From assembly GCF_025602895.1 (NCBI RefSeq), contig NW_026516339.1, positions 45,975 to 109,974 on the forward strand: DNA of 64,000 bases, given 5' to 3'. The translations under genes and the position numbers were made by a program. A model generated the notes under the pieces. That model saw nothing but the letters and a program-made list of their open reading frames with translations. It did not search any database and was not told where the DNA came from. Of the stretch, positions 11,001 through 19,315 are shown piece by piece (positions within the stretch are counted from its first letter, which is position 1; each line of letters opens with the position of its first letter). The stretch is from Polychytrium aggregatum. Lineage: Eukaryota; Chytridiomycota; Chytridiomycetes; Polychytriales.

Positions 11001-12107
11001 CGACCCTGGTCTCTGGTGACGATGGACTTTATCACCGACCTCCCCGAGTCCAACGGCAAGACTTGCATCTTTGTCGTCGTCGATAGCCTGACCAAGATGG
11101 CCCACTTCCTTCCCTGTCGGTCCCTCCCAAGTGCCGAGGAAACAGCGTCGCTGTTCCTCGACAACATCTTCCGTCTCCACGGTCTCCCGGACAACATCGT
11201 CTCGGACCGAGGAAGCCAGTTCACCTCGCGGTTCTGGCAGGCCCTGTGCTCAGAACTCGGCATCAAGACCAGTCTGTCCACGGCGTTCCACCCCCAAACC
11301 GATGGACAGACTGAGCGGGTCAACCAAGTCATCAACCAGCATCTCCGCTGCTACACCTCGTACCAGCAGGATGACTGGGCGATGCTGCTCCCGCTCGCCG
11401 AGTTCTCATACAACAACCTCGAGCACACCTCGACCAAGGCCTCCCCGTTCCTGGCGACTTACGGCTTCAACCCTCGATTCGAGTCTCCGGTCCTTCCTTC
11501 CAGCCTCGATGTCCCCTCCGCGACCGACCGAGTCGAACACCTTCAGCACAACTTGGCGTTGCTGAAGGAGAACCTCGAGAAGGCCAAGGCGGACTACAAG
11601 CGCTTTGCGGATGCCCACAAGTCCGACGCTCCCAAGTTCGCTCCTGGCGATCAAGTCTGGGTCCTAACACGCAACATCAAGACCACCCGTCCAAGCAAGA
11701 AGTTGGACTACCAGCGCATCGGACCCTACAAGATCGTCGAAGCCATCGGTTCCCTCGCCTTCCGCCTCGACCTTCCCAAGGATCTCAAGATCCATCCGGT
11801 GTTCCATGTCTCCCTCCTTGAGCCCCACAAGTCGAACACCCTCCCCGGCCGCATCCAAGACCCTCCTCCGCCAGTCCGCGTCGACGACCACTTGGAGTAT
11901 GAAGTCCAGGAGATCCTCGACTCCAAGCTGGTCCGCGGTAAGTTGAGCTATTTCGTTGATTGGAAGGGCTACTCGACTGATCATCGCAGCTGGGAGCCCG
12001 CCAACTACGTTAACGCTCCCGACAAGATAGCCGACTTCCACCGCCGGTACCCCGACAAGCCTGGACTTATTGTTCGCAGGAGTGGCCGTAGTTTGGGGAG
12101 GGGATGA
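8046..12107 (+). CDS. pol: B1 Pol (protease, RT, RNase H, integrase, chromodomain)
   Basis: Read by -1 frameshift from 8046; the first internal ATG is at 8148, giving 1319 residues, which are used for numbering. Protease DSGAS is near residue 94, reverse transcriptase near 400-580 with YLDDILIYS near 531, and RNase H from about 675 (ESDASDFAIG). The integrase HHCC zinc finger is near 890-930 (CDTCARSK). The DDE core is near 960-1060 (MDFITDLPES, VSDRGSQFTS, HPQTDGQTERVNQ). The chromodomain is near 1250-1305 (EVQEILDSKLVRG, SWEPANYVN). All key residues are present. Confidence 0.95.
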   Translation, partial: RPGPDLSGGLDLEPSPLPPEASVDGKEHEVSVERMAMCGMINVVGGGSHSVKPASSKGTSGSQMSLTELPISTPPANLVICSNHAADTDLCSEPSSCVSSISSSSPVFSASLVLPSGRSLSCQLLVDSGASGNFIDESFVDRFSVPLVSKSTPLPVQGVDGQPLSSGPITFETEPLKIVLGDYTQHLSFDVIKSPHQPVILGYPWLQSIEPRFHWARGLLCLPRPANHILKVVDASSLPSVSSVSPSPLPLVGDTPNVFPRASTDTTVVLASSPRTVCTREDDQNKVIAQRYSDCVPSEVPCSCAARPGPSGLVSVRPGLPGPVAPSPAPVRVQAIRYKSLEQSVLDTQSSPDPLTVFQVLVLPATDPDPTPLSTSIPEEYKSFGSVFSKQEADSLPPHRTYDCPIDLEPGKTPKFGPLYSLSEPELKALREYLDDNLVKGFIRPSSSPAGSPILFVKKKDGSLRLCVDYRALNTITVKNRYPLPLINEMLDRVRDAKVFTKLDLRGAYNLLRIRAGDEWKTAFRTRYGQFEYLVMPFGLTNAPATFQHFINDVLRDELDNFAIAYLDDILIYSADPTQHANHVKQVLAKLQAAKLYCKLEKCEFSKDKVSFLGYVISPKGIEMERAKLSAIVDWPVPRNVSDLRSFIGFSNFYRRFIDGYAKIAGPLTLLFKKSQVFRWSPDAHKAFQSLKEAFVSEPVLAHPDPSKPFVVESDASDFAIGCVLSQRGSDGHLHPCSFHSRTLMDAERNYSIYEKELLAIKEAFEVWRHYLEGAQHPVQVLTDHKNLEYLASARILNQRHARWSQFLSRFDLRIQYLPGPKNGKADALSRRPDYVPPSAPVSKEPPPLLPPSSFACAVRRSSDASSTRPVDLLKLIAEEQPKDPSLDQLRNDPKYVLKDGLLTFMDKIVVPESCRVPVLKSCHDPVAVGHPGIRRTRALISRQFWWPSIRKDVQAYVSTCDTCARSKVPRHKPFGYLQPLPTASRPWSLVTMDFITDLPESNGKTCIFVVVDSLTKMAHFLPCRSLPSAEETASLFLDNIFRLHGLPDNIVSDRGSQFTSRFWQALCSELGIKTSLSTAFHPQTDGQTERVNQVINQHLRCYTSYQQDDWAMLLPLAEFSYNNLEHTSTKASPFLATYGFNPRFESPVLPSSLDVPSATDRVEHLQHNLALLKENLEKAKADYKRFADAHKSDAPKFAPGDQVWVLTRNIKTTRPSKKLDYQRIGPYKIVEAIGSLAFRLDLPKDLKIHPVFHVSLLEPHKSNTLPGRIQDPPPPVRVDDHLEYEVQEILDSKLVRGKLSYFVDWKGYSTDHRSWEPANYVNAPDKIADFHRRYPDKPGLIVRRSGRSLGRG

Positions 12108-12492
12108 TGTGATGATCATGCACGTTGGGAACACGTGTGGACTGCTGCGCGTGATGCACCGTGAGTCATGTTTGTTTGTCTTGGCGTGTATTCCCTGATT
12201 GGCTGGCGCCGATGACTCTTACTTCGCCTCCGACTGCGCTGTGCTTCGCCCCTCTCTCTAGCAGCTCCGCCTCCCTCGCACCCCCATCTCGTCCCTCGTT
12301 TGTCGCTCCACCCCTCTCGCCCACTTTCGCCCTTCGGTTTCCCTCTTGGCTATAAAGCCCCTCCTTTCTTGCACCCATTTTGTATCTGCAGTTCGAACAA
12401 CACTTGTTGTTATCTGATAAGTCGTAATATAGCTTATCGTTGTTCGCCAAGCACCTGGTCGTCCAGTGTCGTTGCTTGTCGTGGTCCTCACA
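12108..12492 (+). repeat. B1 3' LTR (385 bp)
   Basis: Same ends and length as the 5' LTR, with no difference seen; followed by the second copy of GGTCG. Confidence 0.95.
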
Positions 12493-12682
12493 GGTCGAGA
12501 CTGTTCTCGATTCTCGGCTCTTCCGTGGTCGCTTACAGTACTTGGTTCAGTGGAAGGGCTATTCCGAGACTGACCGGTCTTGGGAGCCCGCTGCCAATGT
12601 TTCCCACGCCACTGATCTTGTTGCTGACTTCCACCTTCGCTATCCCTCAAAGCCGAAGGCGACGCCCGGAGTTCGTCGCTAA
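12493..12682 (+). CDS. pol: A1 Pol, C-terminal chromodomain part
   Basis: Continuation of A1 pol after B1. It reads ETVLDSRLFRGRLQYLVQ then WKGYSETDRSWEPAANVS and ends GVRR-stop at 12682. This is a chromodomain, which in chromoviruses is fused to integrase and can bias integration toward marked chromatin. It is separated from the integrase core by 5.9 kb of B1, so A1 cannot make a full Pol. Confidence 0.92.
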
Positions 12683-12694
12683 GGAAGGGGATGA

Positions 12695-13485
12695 TGTTAG
12701 GGATAGCTTCTGCTTGTTCTCCACTTTGACTGCACACTTGGCTGTTCTTTTGCCTTTCTGTTTGTTTGTGTGTAGCTTTGCAGTTCCCCTCCAATTTTCC
12801 GCCTTTTGCCTGCCATTTCCGCTCCTTCCGCACTTCCGTTTCCCCGCGCTGCTCCGCTTCCTTTGTCTTCTTCGCACGCGCCGGTTTGTTTGTGCACGCG
12901 CCTTGCTGCGATTGGTTGCAATTCGGCTGCCGGTCATGTGTCCCACCACCGGTGACTCATGACCTGCCTGACCGCCCCGATCTCTTGTTCATCTCGCATG
13001 CATTTGCCCCAACCTTATACTTGACCAATCCGCTTCTTGGACGTTGAGTCACATTGCTTCGCCTTTGCACGTTTCTCCTGCCAGGTGCTTCGCTTTTGCT
13101 TGCGCCTCCCTCGCTTTGGTTCTCTGCCTGTCTCGGTGGTCCTTCTCGGCCCTCGTTCGTGCATCGCCCCCTTCGCCCTGCTCGATCGCCCACTTTTCCC
13201 TCCCTTGGCCGCCCTTCGCTGCCAAGTCCGGACTTGTCTATAAATAGCCTGACCCCCGCGATGTGTAGTCGAACCTCAGCGTTCAAAATAGGACTAAATA
13301 AAGTGCCTTCTACTTTATTCTCTGAGTGTTCCTCACGTCTCATTTCGAGACTAGTCTTATCTTGAACGGATCTTTGCTTCCCTCGCTCCCTCTCCGAGTC
13401 CACTTCGGACTTTACCCTTGCCTTCCCTGAGCTCACTTCGAGCTCACTTCTTCTTTTGCCGTTGAGTCCCCTTCGGACTCTAACA
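12695..13485 (+). repeat. A1 3' LTR (791 bp)
   Basis: Matches the 5' LTR in length and sequence as far as compared; followed by GCTGG, the target duplication in C1 pol. Confidence 0.95.
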
Positions 13486-14274
13486 GCTGGGCAGGGACGG
13501 GGTCTTGGTCTTGGTCTTTGGGACGGCAGGAGGCAAGGCAGGACTGGGCTTGGGCACGGCAGGAGGCAAGGCAGGGAGGATCTCGGGCTCGGCTGGGGAC
13601 TCGGCTGGGGACTTCTTGGACTCGGGCAGGGACACGGCAGGCTCGGCGGGGACCTCAGCAGGGGACTCGGCAGGCGGCTCGGCAGGGCTGGACCTAGAGG
13701 ACTGTGGCTCGGGAGAGAACGGGGAGGCCAAACTGTGGATAGAGGTGCAAGGCAAGAAAATAGAGTCATGGTGCCAGTCAAAGTAGGGTTTGTGTTTCTT
13801 GATCCAATCCATACCCAAGATGATCGGGTATGAAGCCAAGGGAATCAGCGCGAACGAGATTTGTTCATAGTGGCTGATGCCTGTGATCATAGAAACACAA
13901 ACTCCAAGACTAGACTCCATCGAAGAACCATCGGCAAGAGTGATGACGAAGGAAGTTTCAAAGGTGGGGAGAGCGTGGGTTGCGGCGAATCCAGTGTCCA
14001 TAAACGAAGTAACCGCGCCGGTATCGATCATGGCGGTTGCCCGTATGGACTCTGGACCGCACAGCAGAGTCACAGCGAGGGAGGGCTGACGTTGGATGTC
14101 AGGCTCGGGAGGCGAAGACGAAGAAGCAAGAGCGGTGGAAACGGTGGCAATGGTGACGGGGGCAAGATGGCAAAAGGCAGAAGAGTGATTTACCGTGGAG
14201 ACATTTACAGGAGGAAGATTTATGACATGATTGACGCCTAGGAAAGCTCCTCCGACCTTTTCTAGGCAGAGAAG
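13486..14274 (-). CDS. pol: C1 Pol, protease part
   Basis: Upstream half of C1 pol, read on the minus strand in -1 frame from the slip site near 14274. The aspartic protease is clear: AMIDTGAVTSFMD near 14035, and the flap-side motif YPIILGMDWIKKHKPYFDW. A long Pro/Ser/Ala/Glu-rich linker (PAEPPAESPAEV) follows. The ORF then meets the A1 3' LTR; it resumes in frame at 1159. Confidence 0.9.
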
Positions 14275-14280
14275 TTTTCC
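14236..14280 (-). promoter_or_regulatory. C1 -1 frameshift signal over the gag stop
   Basis: On the minus strand: variant heptamer GGAAAAC (14280-14274), a 6-nt spacer, then an 11-bp stem with one mismatch (GCCTAGAAAAG/CTTTCCTAGGC) and a 10-nt loop. The gag stop TAG (14264-14262) is in the 5' arm. The -1 frame is open through it (LLCLEKVGGAFLG). The heptamer departs from X-XXY-YYZ, so slipping would need G-U pairing in the P site. Confidence 0.72.
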
Positions 14281-15500
14281 TGGTCGTCAAGTTTATTCAC
14301 ATCAACGACAGCCAAAGAAGCATCGATGGCAGCCAAGCGGGAGGAGGTCTTATTGGGGCAGCGAAGGGCAATGTGTCCTTCCTGCTTGCAATAAAAGCAG
14401 CGGTTGGCAGCACGGAGGGCGGCCTTGTCCTCGGCGGTCAGCCTGCGAGCGGAAGCCTGGCTGAGGTCCATGGGCTGCGGAACGTTGAAGGCTTGAGCGG
14501 GGCGAGGAGGAGGAGCAGGAGCGAACGGACGAGGAGCCGGACGGAAAGGGAGAGGAGCCGGACGAGCAGGAGCAGGAGCAGGAGCGGAGCGGTGGTTGGG
14601 ACGGCGGGAGCGTTGGTCCTCCTGGCGGTTGTCGATGGCGATCGCCGCTTGCATGAGATCTTCGAGGTTGTCGAAGGAGCGGCGGGAGAGTTCGTCTTGG
14701 ACCGAGGGCTTGAGTCCACTCTCGAAGTGGAACATGAGAGGGTCTTGGGACCAAGTGACGAGGTGGACGGCTTGGCGGCGGTACTCGGCGGCATAGGCGG
14801 CGGCGGAGGTGACTTGGTAAAGCCTGACCATCTCGCGAGCAGCGGCGATGGTGGGCTGAACCTGGCCAAAGGCAGCACGGAGCCACTCGGAGAAACCGGC
14901 AAAGTCACGGATGGCAGGGGGGGAGCACTCGGGGTCTCTCTCCAACTGATCGATGTACGGCTGCATGTAGTCTGCAGCAGTACCATCGAGATAGGATAAG
15001 GCGTAAAACACCTTATCCCTTTCAGTCTGGAAGAGGGGAGGGTTGGACACGAAGGCCAGTCTGCAATGCGAGAGGAAGGCATTGCAGCGGCTCGGGTCCT
15101 TACCAGAGAAGCGGTCGGGAGGACCTATCTGCCTGGTGGCAGAGTTGCGACCAGCAGAGTGATCCTCGGGGTCTTGGGCAGGATCATCGACGTCGTCAGG
15201 TACGCCGAAGTAGGGGCGACCTGCGCGACGGATCGGGGCGGGAGCGGGAGCAGGAGGAGGTAGCTGGGCCTGGTAGCTGCGGAGGGCCTCCTGGACACTG
15301 GCGGCGACAACTTGGCGGACATCCTCTTCACGGCGAGCCAGGACCTGGTCCATACGATCGGTGATGCGGTTGAGCGCATCATCCTGATCGTGGAGGAACT
15401 TGGAAAAGTCCTGGAGAGAACGGGCGTTCTCGGCGGACTGGATAATGACCGCACGGATGGCCTGGAGCTCGGGCTCGGAAAGGCCAGAAGGGGAAGCCAT
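14262..15500 (-). CDS. gag: C1 Gag
   Basis: 412-residue Gag, start chosen at MASPSGLSEPELQ (15500) because the ATG further upstream (15596) is inside the LTR. Coiled-coil-like N-terminus (RSLQDFSKFLHDQDDALNRI), capsid domain (FSGKDPSRCNAFLSHCRLAF, WLRAAFGQVQPT, FESGLKPSVQDEL), a strongly Pro/Ala-rich linker and a normal CCHC knuckle (CFYCKQEGHIALRC). Intact. Confidence 0.92.
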   Translation of the reverse strand: MASPSGLSEPELQAIRAVIIQSAENARSLQDFSKFLHDQDDALNRITDRMDQVLARREEDVRQVVAASVQEALRSYQAQLPPPAPAPAPIRRAGRPYFGVPDDVDDPAQDPEDHSAGRNSATRQIGPPDRFSGKDPSRCNAFLSHCRLAFVSNPPLFQTERDKVFYALSYLDGTAADYMQPYIDQLERDPECSPPAIRDFAGFSEWLRAAFGQVQPTIAAAREMVRLYQVTSAAAYAAEYRRQAVHLVTWSQDPLMFHFESGLKPSVQDELSRRSFDNLEDLMQAAIAIDNRQEDQRSRRPNHRSAPAPAPARPAPLPFRPAPRPFAPAPPPRPAQAFNVPQPMDLSQASARRLTAEDKAALRAANRCFYCKQEGHIALRCPNKTSSRLAAIDASLAVVDVNKLDDQENFSA

Positions 15501-15572
15501 TGGTAAAAGAGATAGCGAAGGGAACGGGGGCAAAGGCAGGGCAAGTGGGGGGTTGTTGAAGGTCTTGCCAAG

Positions 15573-16153
15573 TGTCAAGACTGGACAACGGGGCAAGCAG
15601 GGAAGTGCGCAAGAGTCCTAATACAAGACTCGAACGTAGGGAGAGGAGCGGGGACTGGACTGGGACACAGAGTGTCAAGTGTAAAGCCAAAGTTTTATTC
15701 TAGATCCAAGGCTTAGGATACTAAAAATACAAAGTGGCAAGACGAAGGCAAAGGACAGAGGCTGGTCGGAGGACTATTTATGCGAGCGCCAAGGATCGAC
15801 GCTGCAGAGCGAGGGGGCAGGAGCGAAGCAGCGGCGGGGAGGGCGAAGCAGCGAGCGAAGCAGGTGGCGGCCGTGACTCGGGATCCGTGAGTCAGCGGGC
15901 GTCAGTGGCGGCGGCATGGCGGCGCCAAGGCGTCAGGCGGCGTCGAGGCGGCGTCGTGGGCGTAACCCATGACCAACAGCAAGGAAGCGGGAACGGAACA
16001 CAGACAGCGCGCGTGCTGGCGGTAAGACAACAAGGCAGCACAGCGCGGGAAACGAACAAACAGAAGGAAGGGAAAGCGCTAAGGCAGGCAAACAGAAAGG
16101 AAAGGGCAATGGTAAAGGAAGGAAGAGGGCAAAGGCAGAGGGTGTTCATGACA
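15573..16153 (-). repeat. C1 5' LTR (581 bp)
   Basis: On the minus strand it starts TGTCATGAACACC and ends CCAGTCTTGACA. TATA-like CATAAATAG is near 15782; 39 bp downstream is GTCTTGCCA (15743-15735), complementary to TGGCAAGAC (15570-15562) just inside the element: a 9-nt self-priming match, the shortest in the window. Confidence 0.92.
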
Positions 16154-16899
16154 GTATCCATTGCAATTACCTGCAAGACGACTGGACCCTTCACCTTCCC
16201 CTTGCCGAGTTCACTTACAACAACTCGGAAAACACTTCCACTGGCATGACTCCCTTCTTTGCAGTCCATGGCCATCACCCCATTTTCGATCCCTCTATCA
16301 TCCGTGATCCCTCTGTTGTGCCCTCTGCCGAAGAACGTGTCGACCGACTCCAGACCATTCTCGAGGATCTCAAGGCCAACCTCCGGGTTGCCCAAGAGTC
16401 CTACACTGTGCAGGCCAACAAATCCCGTCTCCCCACTCCCGACATCTCCGTTGGCGACCTCGTTTTTCTTGATCGTCGCCACATCCGCACCCTTCGTCCC
16501 TCCAACAAGCTTGATCAGAAAAAGCTTGGCCCCTTTAAAGTTCTTCGCCGCATCAACCCCGTTGCCTTTGAACTTAAACTCCCTTCCACACTCAAAGTCC
16601 ATCCCGTTTTTCATGTATCCCTCCTTGAACCCCGAACGAAGGACATTGTTCCCGAGTTCACCCAACCTGAACCACCTCCCATTCTTGTTGACTCCCAGGA
16701 AGAGTTTGAGGTCGAGACTGTTCTCGATTCTCGGCTTTTCCGTGGTCGCTTACAGTACTTGGTTCAGTGGAAGGGCTATTCCGAGACTGACCGGTCTTGG
16801 GAGCCCGCTGCCAATGTTTCCCACGCCACTGATCTTGTTGCTGATTTCCACCTTCGCTATCCCTCAAAGCCGAAGGCGACGCCCGGAGTTCGTCGCTAA
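16154..16899 (+). CDS. pol: A2 Pol, C-terminal fragment with chromodomain
   Basis: Translates from IHCNYLQDDWTLHLPLAEF through the integrase C-terminal region ([35 protein letters not shown]) to an uninterrupted chromodomain (EVETVLDSRLFRGRLQYL) and the stop at 16899. This uninterrupted version shows what A1 looked like before B1 landed. The N-terminal part is beyond C1, outside the window. Confidence 0.92.
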
Positions 16900-16911
16900 G
16901 GAAGGGGATGA

Positions 16912-17702
16912 TGTTAGGGATAGCTCCTGCTTGTTCTCCACTTTGACTGCACACTTGGCTGTTCTTTTGCCTTTCTGTTTGTTTGTGTGTAGCTTTGCAG
17001 TTCCCCTCCAATTTTCCGCCCTTTGCCTGCCATTTCCGCCCATTCAGCACTTCCGTTTTCCCGCGCTGCTCCGCTTCCTTTGTCTTCTTCGCACGCGCCG
17101 GTTTGTTTGTGCACGCGCCTTGCTGCGATTGGTTGCAATTCGGCTGCCGGTCATGTGTCCCCCCACCGGTGACTCATGACCTGCCTGACCGCCCCGATCT
17201 CTTGTTCATCTCGCATGCATTTGCCCCAACCTTATACTTGACCAATCCGCTTCTTGGACGTTGAGTCACATTGCTTCGCCTTTGCACGTTTCTCCTGCCA
17301 GGTGCTTCGCTTTTGCTTGCGCCTCCCTCGCTTTGGTTCTCTGCCTGTCTCGGTGGTCCTTCTCGGCCCTCGTTCGTGCATCGCCCCCTTCGCCCTGCTC
17401 GATCGCCCACTTTTCCCTCCCTTGGCCGCCCTTCGCTGCCAAGTCCGGACTTGTCTATAAATAGCCTGACCCCCGCGATGTGTAGTCGAACCTCAGCGTT
17501 CAAAATAGGACTAAATAAAGTGCCTTCTACTTTATTCTCTGAGTGTTCCTCACGTCTCATTTCGAGACAAGTCTTATCTTGAACGGATCTTTGCTTCCCT
17601 CGCTCCCTCTCCGAGTCCACTTCGGACTTTACCCTTGCCTTCCCTGAGCTCACTTCGAGCTCACTTCTTCTTTTGCCGTTGAGTCCCCTTTGGACTCTAA
17701 CA
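16912..17702 (+). repeat. A2 3' LTR (791 bp)
   Basis: Same length as the A1 LTRs, with several substitutions; ends at 17702. TATAAAT and the self-priming sequence AGCGTTCAAAAT are conserved. Confidence 0.94.
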
Positions 17703-17808
17703 GTGGGCCATCTTCGTGAGCCTGTCGACGAACACGGCAATTGCGTCGAAGCCTTCGGACTTGGGAAGTTCGACCACAAAGTCCATGGATACGGCCGACC
17801 AGGGTGAC
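17703..17808 (-). CDS. pol: D Pol, integrase core fragment
   Basis: On the minus strand this reads [20 protein letters not shown] then [15 protein letters not shown], the part of the integrase core holding the first catalytic Asp. It is caught between B2 and the A2 LTR and joins in frame to LPIPES at 23726. Confidence 0.9.
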
Positions 17809-18193
17809 TGTGATGATCATGCACGTTGGGAACACGTGTGGACTGCTGCGCGTGATGCACCGTGAGTCATGTTTGTTTGTCTTGGCGTGTATTCCCTGAT
17901 TGGCTGGCGCCGATGACTCTTACTTCGCCTCCGACTGCGCTGTGCTTCGCCCCTCTCTCTAGCAGCTCCGCCTCCCTCGCACCCCCATCTCGTCCCTCGT
18001 TTGTCGCTCCACCCCTCTCGCCCACTTTCGCCCTTCGGTTTCCCTCTTGGCTATAAAGCCCCTCCTTTCTTGCACCCATTTTGTATCTGCAGTTCGAACA
18101 ACACTTGTTGTTATCTGATAAGTCGTAATATAGCTTATCGTTGTTCGCCAAGCACCTGGTCGTCCAGTGTCGTTGCTTGTCGTGGTCCTCACA
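17809..18193 (+). repeat. B2 5' LTR (385 bp)
   Basis: Same as the B1 LTR; the self-priming site is at 18196-18206 and its LTR complement at 18091-18101. Confidence 0.95.
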
Positions 18194-18313
18194 TATTGTT
18201 CGAACTCCCTCTCTCTGTCTGACCACCTGCTTGGCTGAGGCTTCGTTGCTGCCCTCATCCTTCTATTCTCTGTTGTCTTCCCTGCATCCTCGCTCCCCAC
18301 TTTCAAAGCCCAC

Positions 18314-19297
18314 ATGGACCAACTCCAGGCCCAAATCGTTGCCCTCCAGGAGGAACTGGTTCTCCTCCGGACCACACATTCTTCCGCCGCCCCACAGCTC
18401 CCGCACATGCCGACCCCGGACAAGTTCGACGGCACCAGGTCAAAGTTCCGCCCCTTCGTCAACCAGTGCCGCCTGCTCATGATGCTCCAGGCATCCAGGT
18501 TCCCGTCCGAGCAAGTCAAGGTGGGTTACGTCTTGAGTTTGCTCACTGGTCCGGCCCTCCAGTGGGCGACTCCCTTGATCGAGTCGAACGATCAAATCCT
18601 GCACTCGTTCGACTCGTTCATGGAACGCTTTCGCCAAGCGTTTGACGATCCCGACCGCACCCACACTGCCGAGCTGCTCCTTTCCTCCATGGCACAGGGC
18701 AACCGCTCGTGCATGGATTATGCCTCAGAGTTCCTCCGCGTTGCCGCCGACCTTCCCTGGAACGACGAAGCCAAGATCTCCGCCTTCCGCCGTGGCCTGT
18801 CGAGGGAGATCAAGCAGCGCCTCTCCTTCATCGACCCTCTCCCTCTCCGCTTGGTCCCGTTCGTCGAGCGTTGCCTCAAGATCGATGCACGCATCATCGA
18901 GCTCAACAACGAGCTCCGAAACACTGGCCCTGTTTCCTTCGGCACCCAGGCCTTCAACTCCCGCACCCCGTCCTTCCAGCCGCCCGCCCAGGAGCCTCCG
19001 GTTCTCTACTCCGAGCCGATGCAGATCGACGCCGCCGTCGTCAGCCGCCTGACCCCCGAGGAGAAGAACCGCCGCTTCCAGGAGCGCCTCTGCTTCCGCT
19101 GTGGCAAGCCCGGCCACGTCGCCAAGTCCTGCCCCCTCAAGTCCGGCTCCCGTGCTCCCGCCTCTGGTTCCCGCTTCCCCGGCTCCCGTCCTCAGGCTCC
19201 CGGCTCCCGTCCCCGTTCGAAGGTTGTCCGAACCATCGTCTACGATGATGGTGAGGAGGAACACTTCGAGTCGGGAAACGACCAGGCCCAGATCTAA
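18314..19297 (+). CDS. gag: B2 Gag
   Basis: 327 residues, same translation as B1 Gag: N-terminal coiled coil, capsid domain, CCHC knuckle near residue 260 and basic Gly/Ser/Pro tail. Intact; the stop codon is again within the frameshift hairpin. Confidence 0.95.
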   Translation: MDQLQAQIVALQEELVLLRTTHSSAAPQLPHMPTPDKFDGTRSKFRPFVNQCRLLMMLQASRFPSEQVKVGYVLSLLTGPALQWATPLIESNDQILHSFDSFMERFRQAFDDPDRTHTAELLLSSMAQGNRSCMDYASEFLRVAADLPWNDEAKISAFRRGLSREIKQRLSFIDPLPLRLVPFVERCLKIDARIIELNNELRNTGPVSFGTQAFNSRTPSFQPPAQEPPVLYSEPMQIDAAVVSRLTPEEKNRRFQERLCFRCGKPGHVAKSCPLKSGSRAPASGSRFPGSRPQAPGSRPRSKVVRTIVYDDGEEEHFESGNDQAQI

Positions 19298-19315
19298 GTG
19301 GAGGCTTAGATCTGG
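19273..19315 (+). promoter_or_regulatory. B2 -1 frameshift signal
   Basis: Copy of the B1 signal: GGGAAAC (19273-19279), 8-nt spacer, perfect 11-bp stem (19288-19298, 19305-19315), stop codon in the 5' arm. Confidence 0.88.

Larger units (their letters stand above)
6576..12492 (+). mobile_element. Element B1, intact Ty3/gypsy chromovirus (5917 bp)
   Basis: 385-bp LTRs (6576-6960 and 12108-12492) without visible differences, flanked by the target duplication GGTCG (6571-6575, 12493-12497). It has a self-priming site, gag, frameshift site, pol with chromodomain and the purine tract GGGGAGGGGATGA before the 3' LTR. It matches B2 (17809-23725) in total length, LTR length and in the translations of gag and pol. 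It is the youngest layer of the nest and looks competent to move. Confidence 0.96.
1160..13485 (+). mobile_element. Element A1, Ty3/gypsy chromovirus, interrupted by B1
   Basis: Two LTRs of 791 bp each (1160-1950, 12695-13485), apparently identical, flanked by GCTGG on both sides. Without the B1 insertion (6576-12492 plus one copy of GGTCG) the element is 6404 bp. Order: LTR, self-priming site, gag, -1 frameshift site, pol with a C-terminal chromodomain, purine tract (GGAAGGGGATGA), LTR. The identical LTRs indicate recent insertion, followed by inactivation through B1, which splits the chromodomain coding region. Confidence 0.95.
1..16153 (-). mobile_element. Element C1, Ty3/gypsy, interrupted by A1
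   Basis: A minus-strand element running from its 5' LTR (15573-16153) through gag and protease to reverse transcriptase at the window start. A1 (1160-13485) is inserted in pol and duplicates GCTGG at 1155-1159 and 13486-13490. Joining the two sides keeps pol open. C1 itself sits in the integrase region of A2; the expected target duplication GTATC (16154-16158) cannot be checked because the other end is outside the window. Confidence 0.92.
16154..17702 (+). mobile_element. Element A2, 3' part of an older A copy
   Basis: Contains the pol 3' end (16154-16899) and the 3' LTR. It begins exactly where C1 ends, and the sequence continues A-family pol at the position matching 6014 in A1. It differs from A1 at scattered bases in pol and LTR (for example TAGCTCC for TAGCTTC and CTTTGG for CTTCGG near the LTR end), so it is an older copy. 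It is inserted in the integrase region of D; the other end is outside the window. Confidence 0.93.
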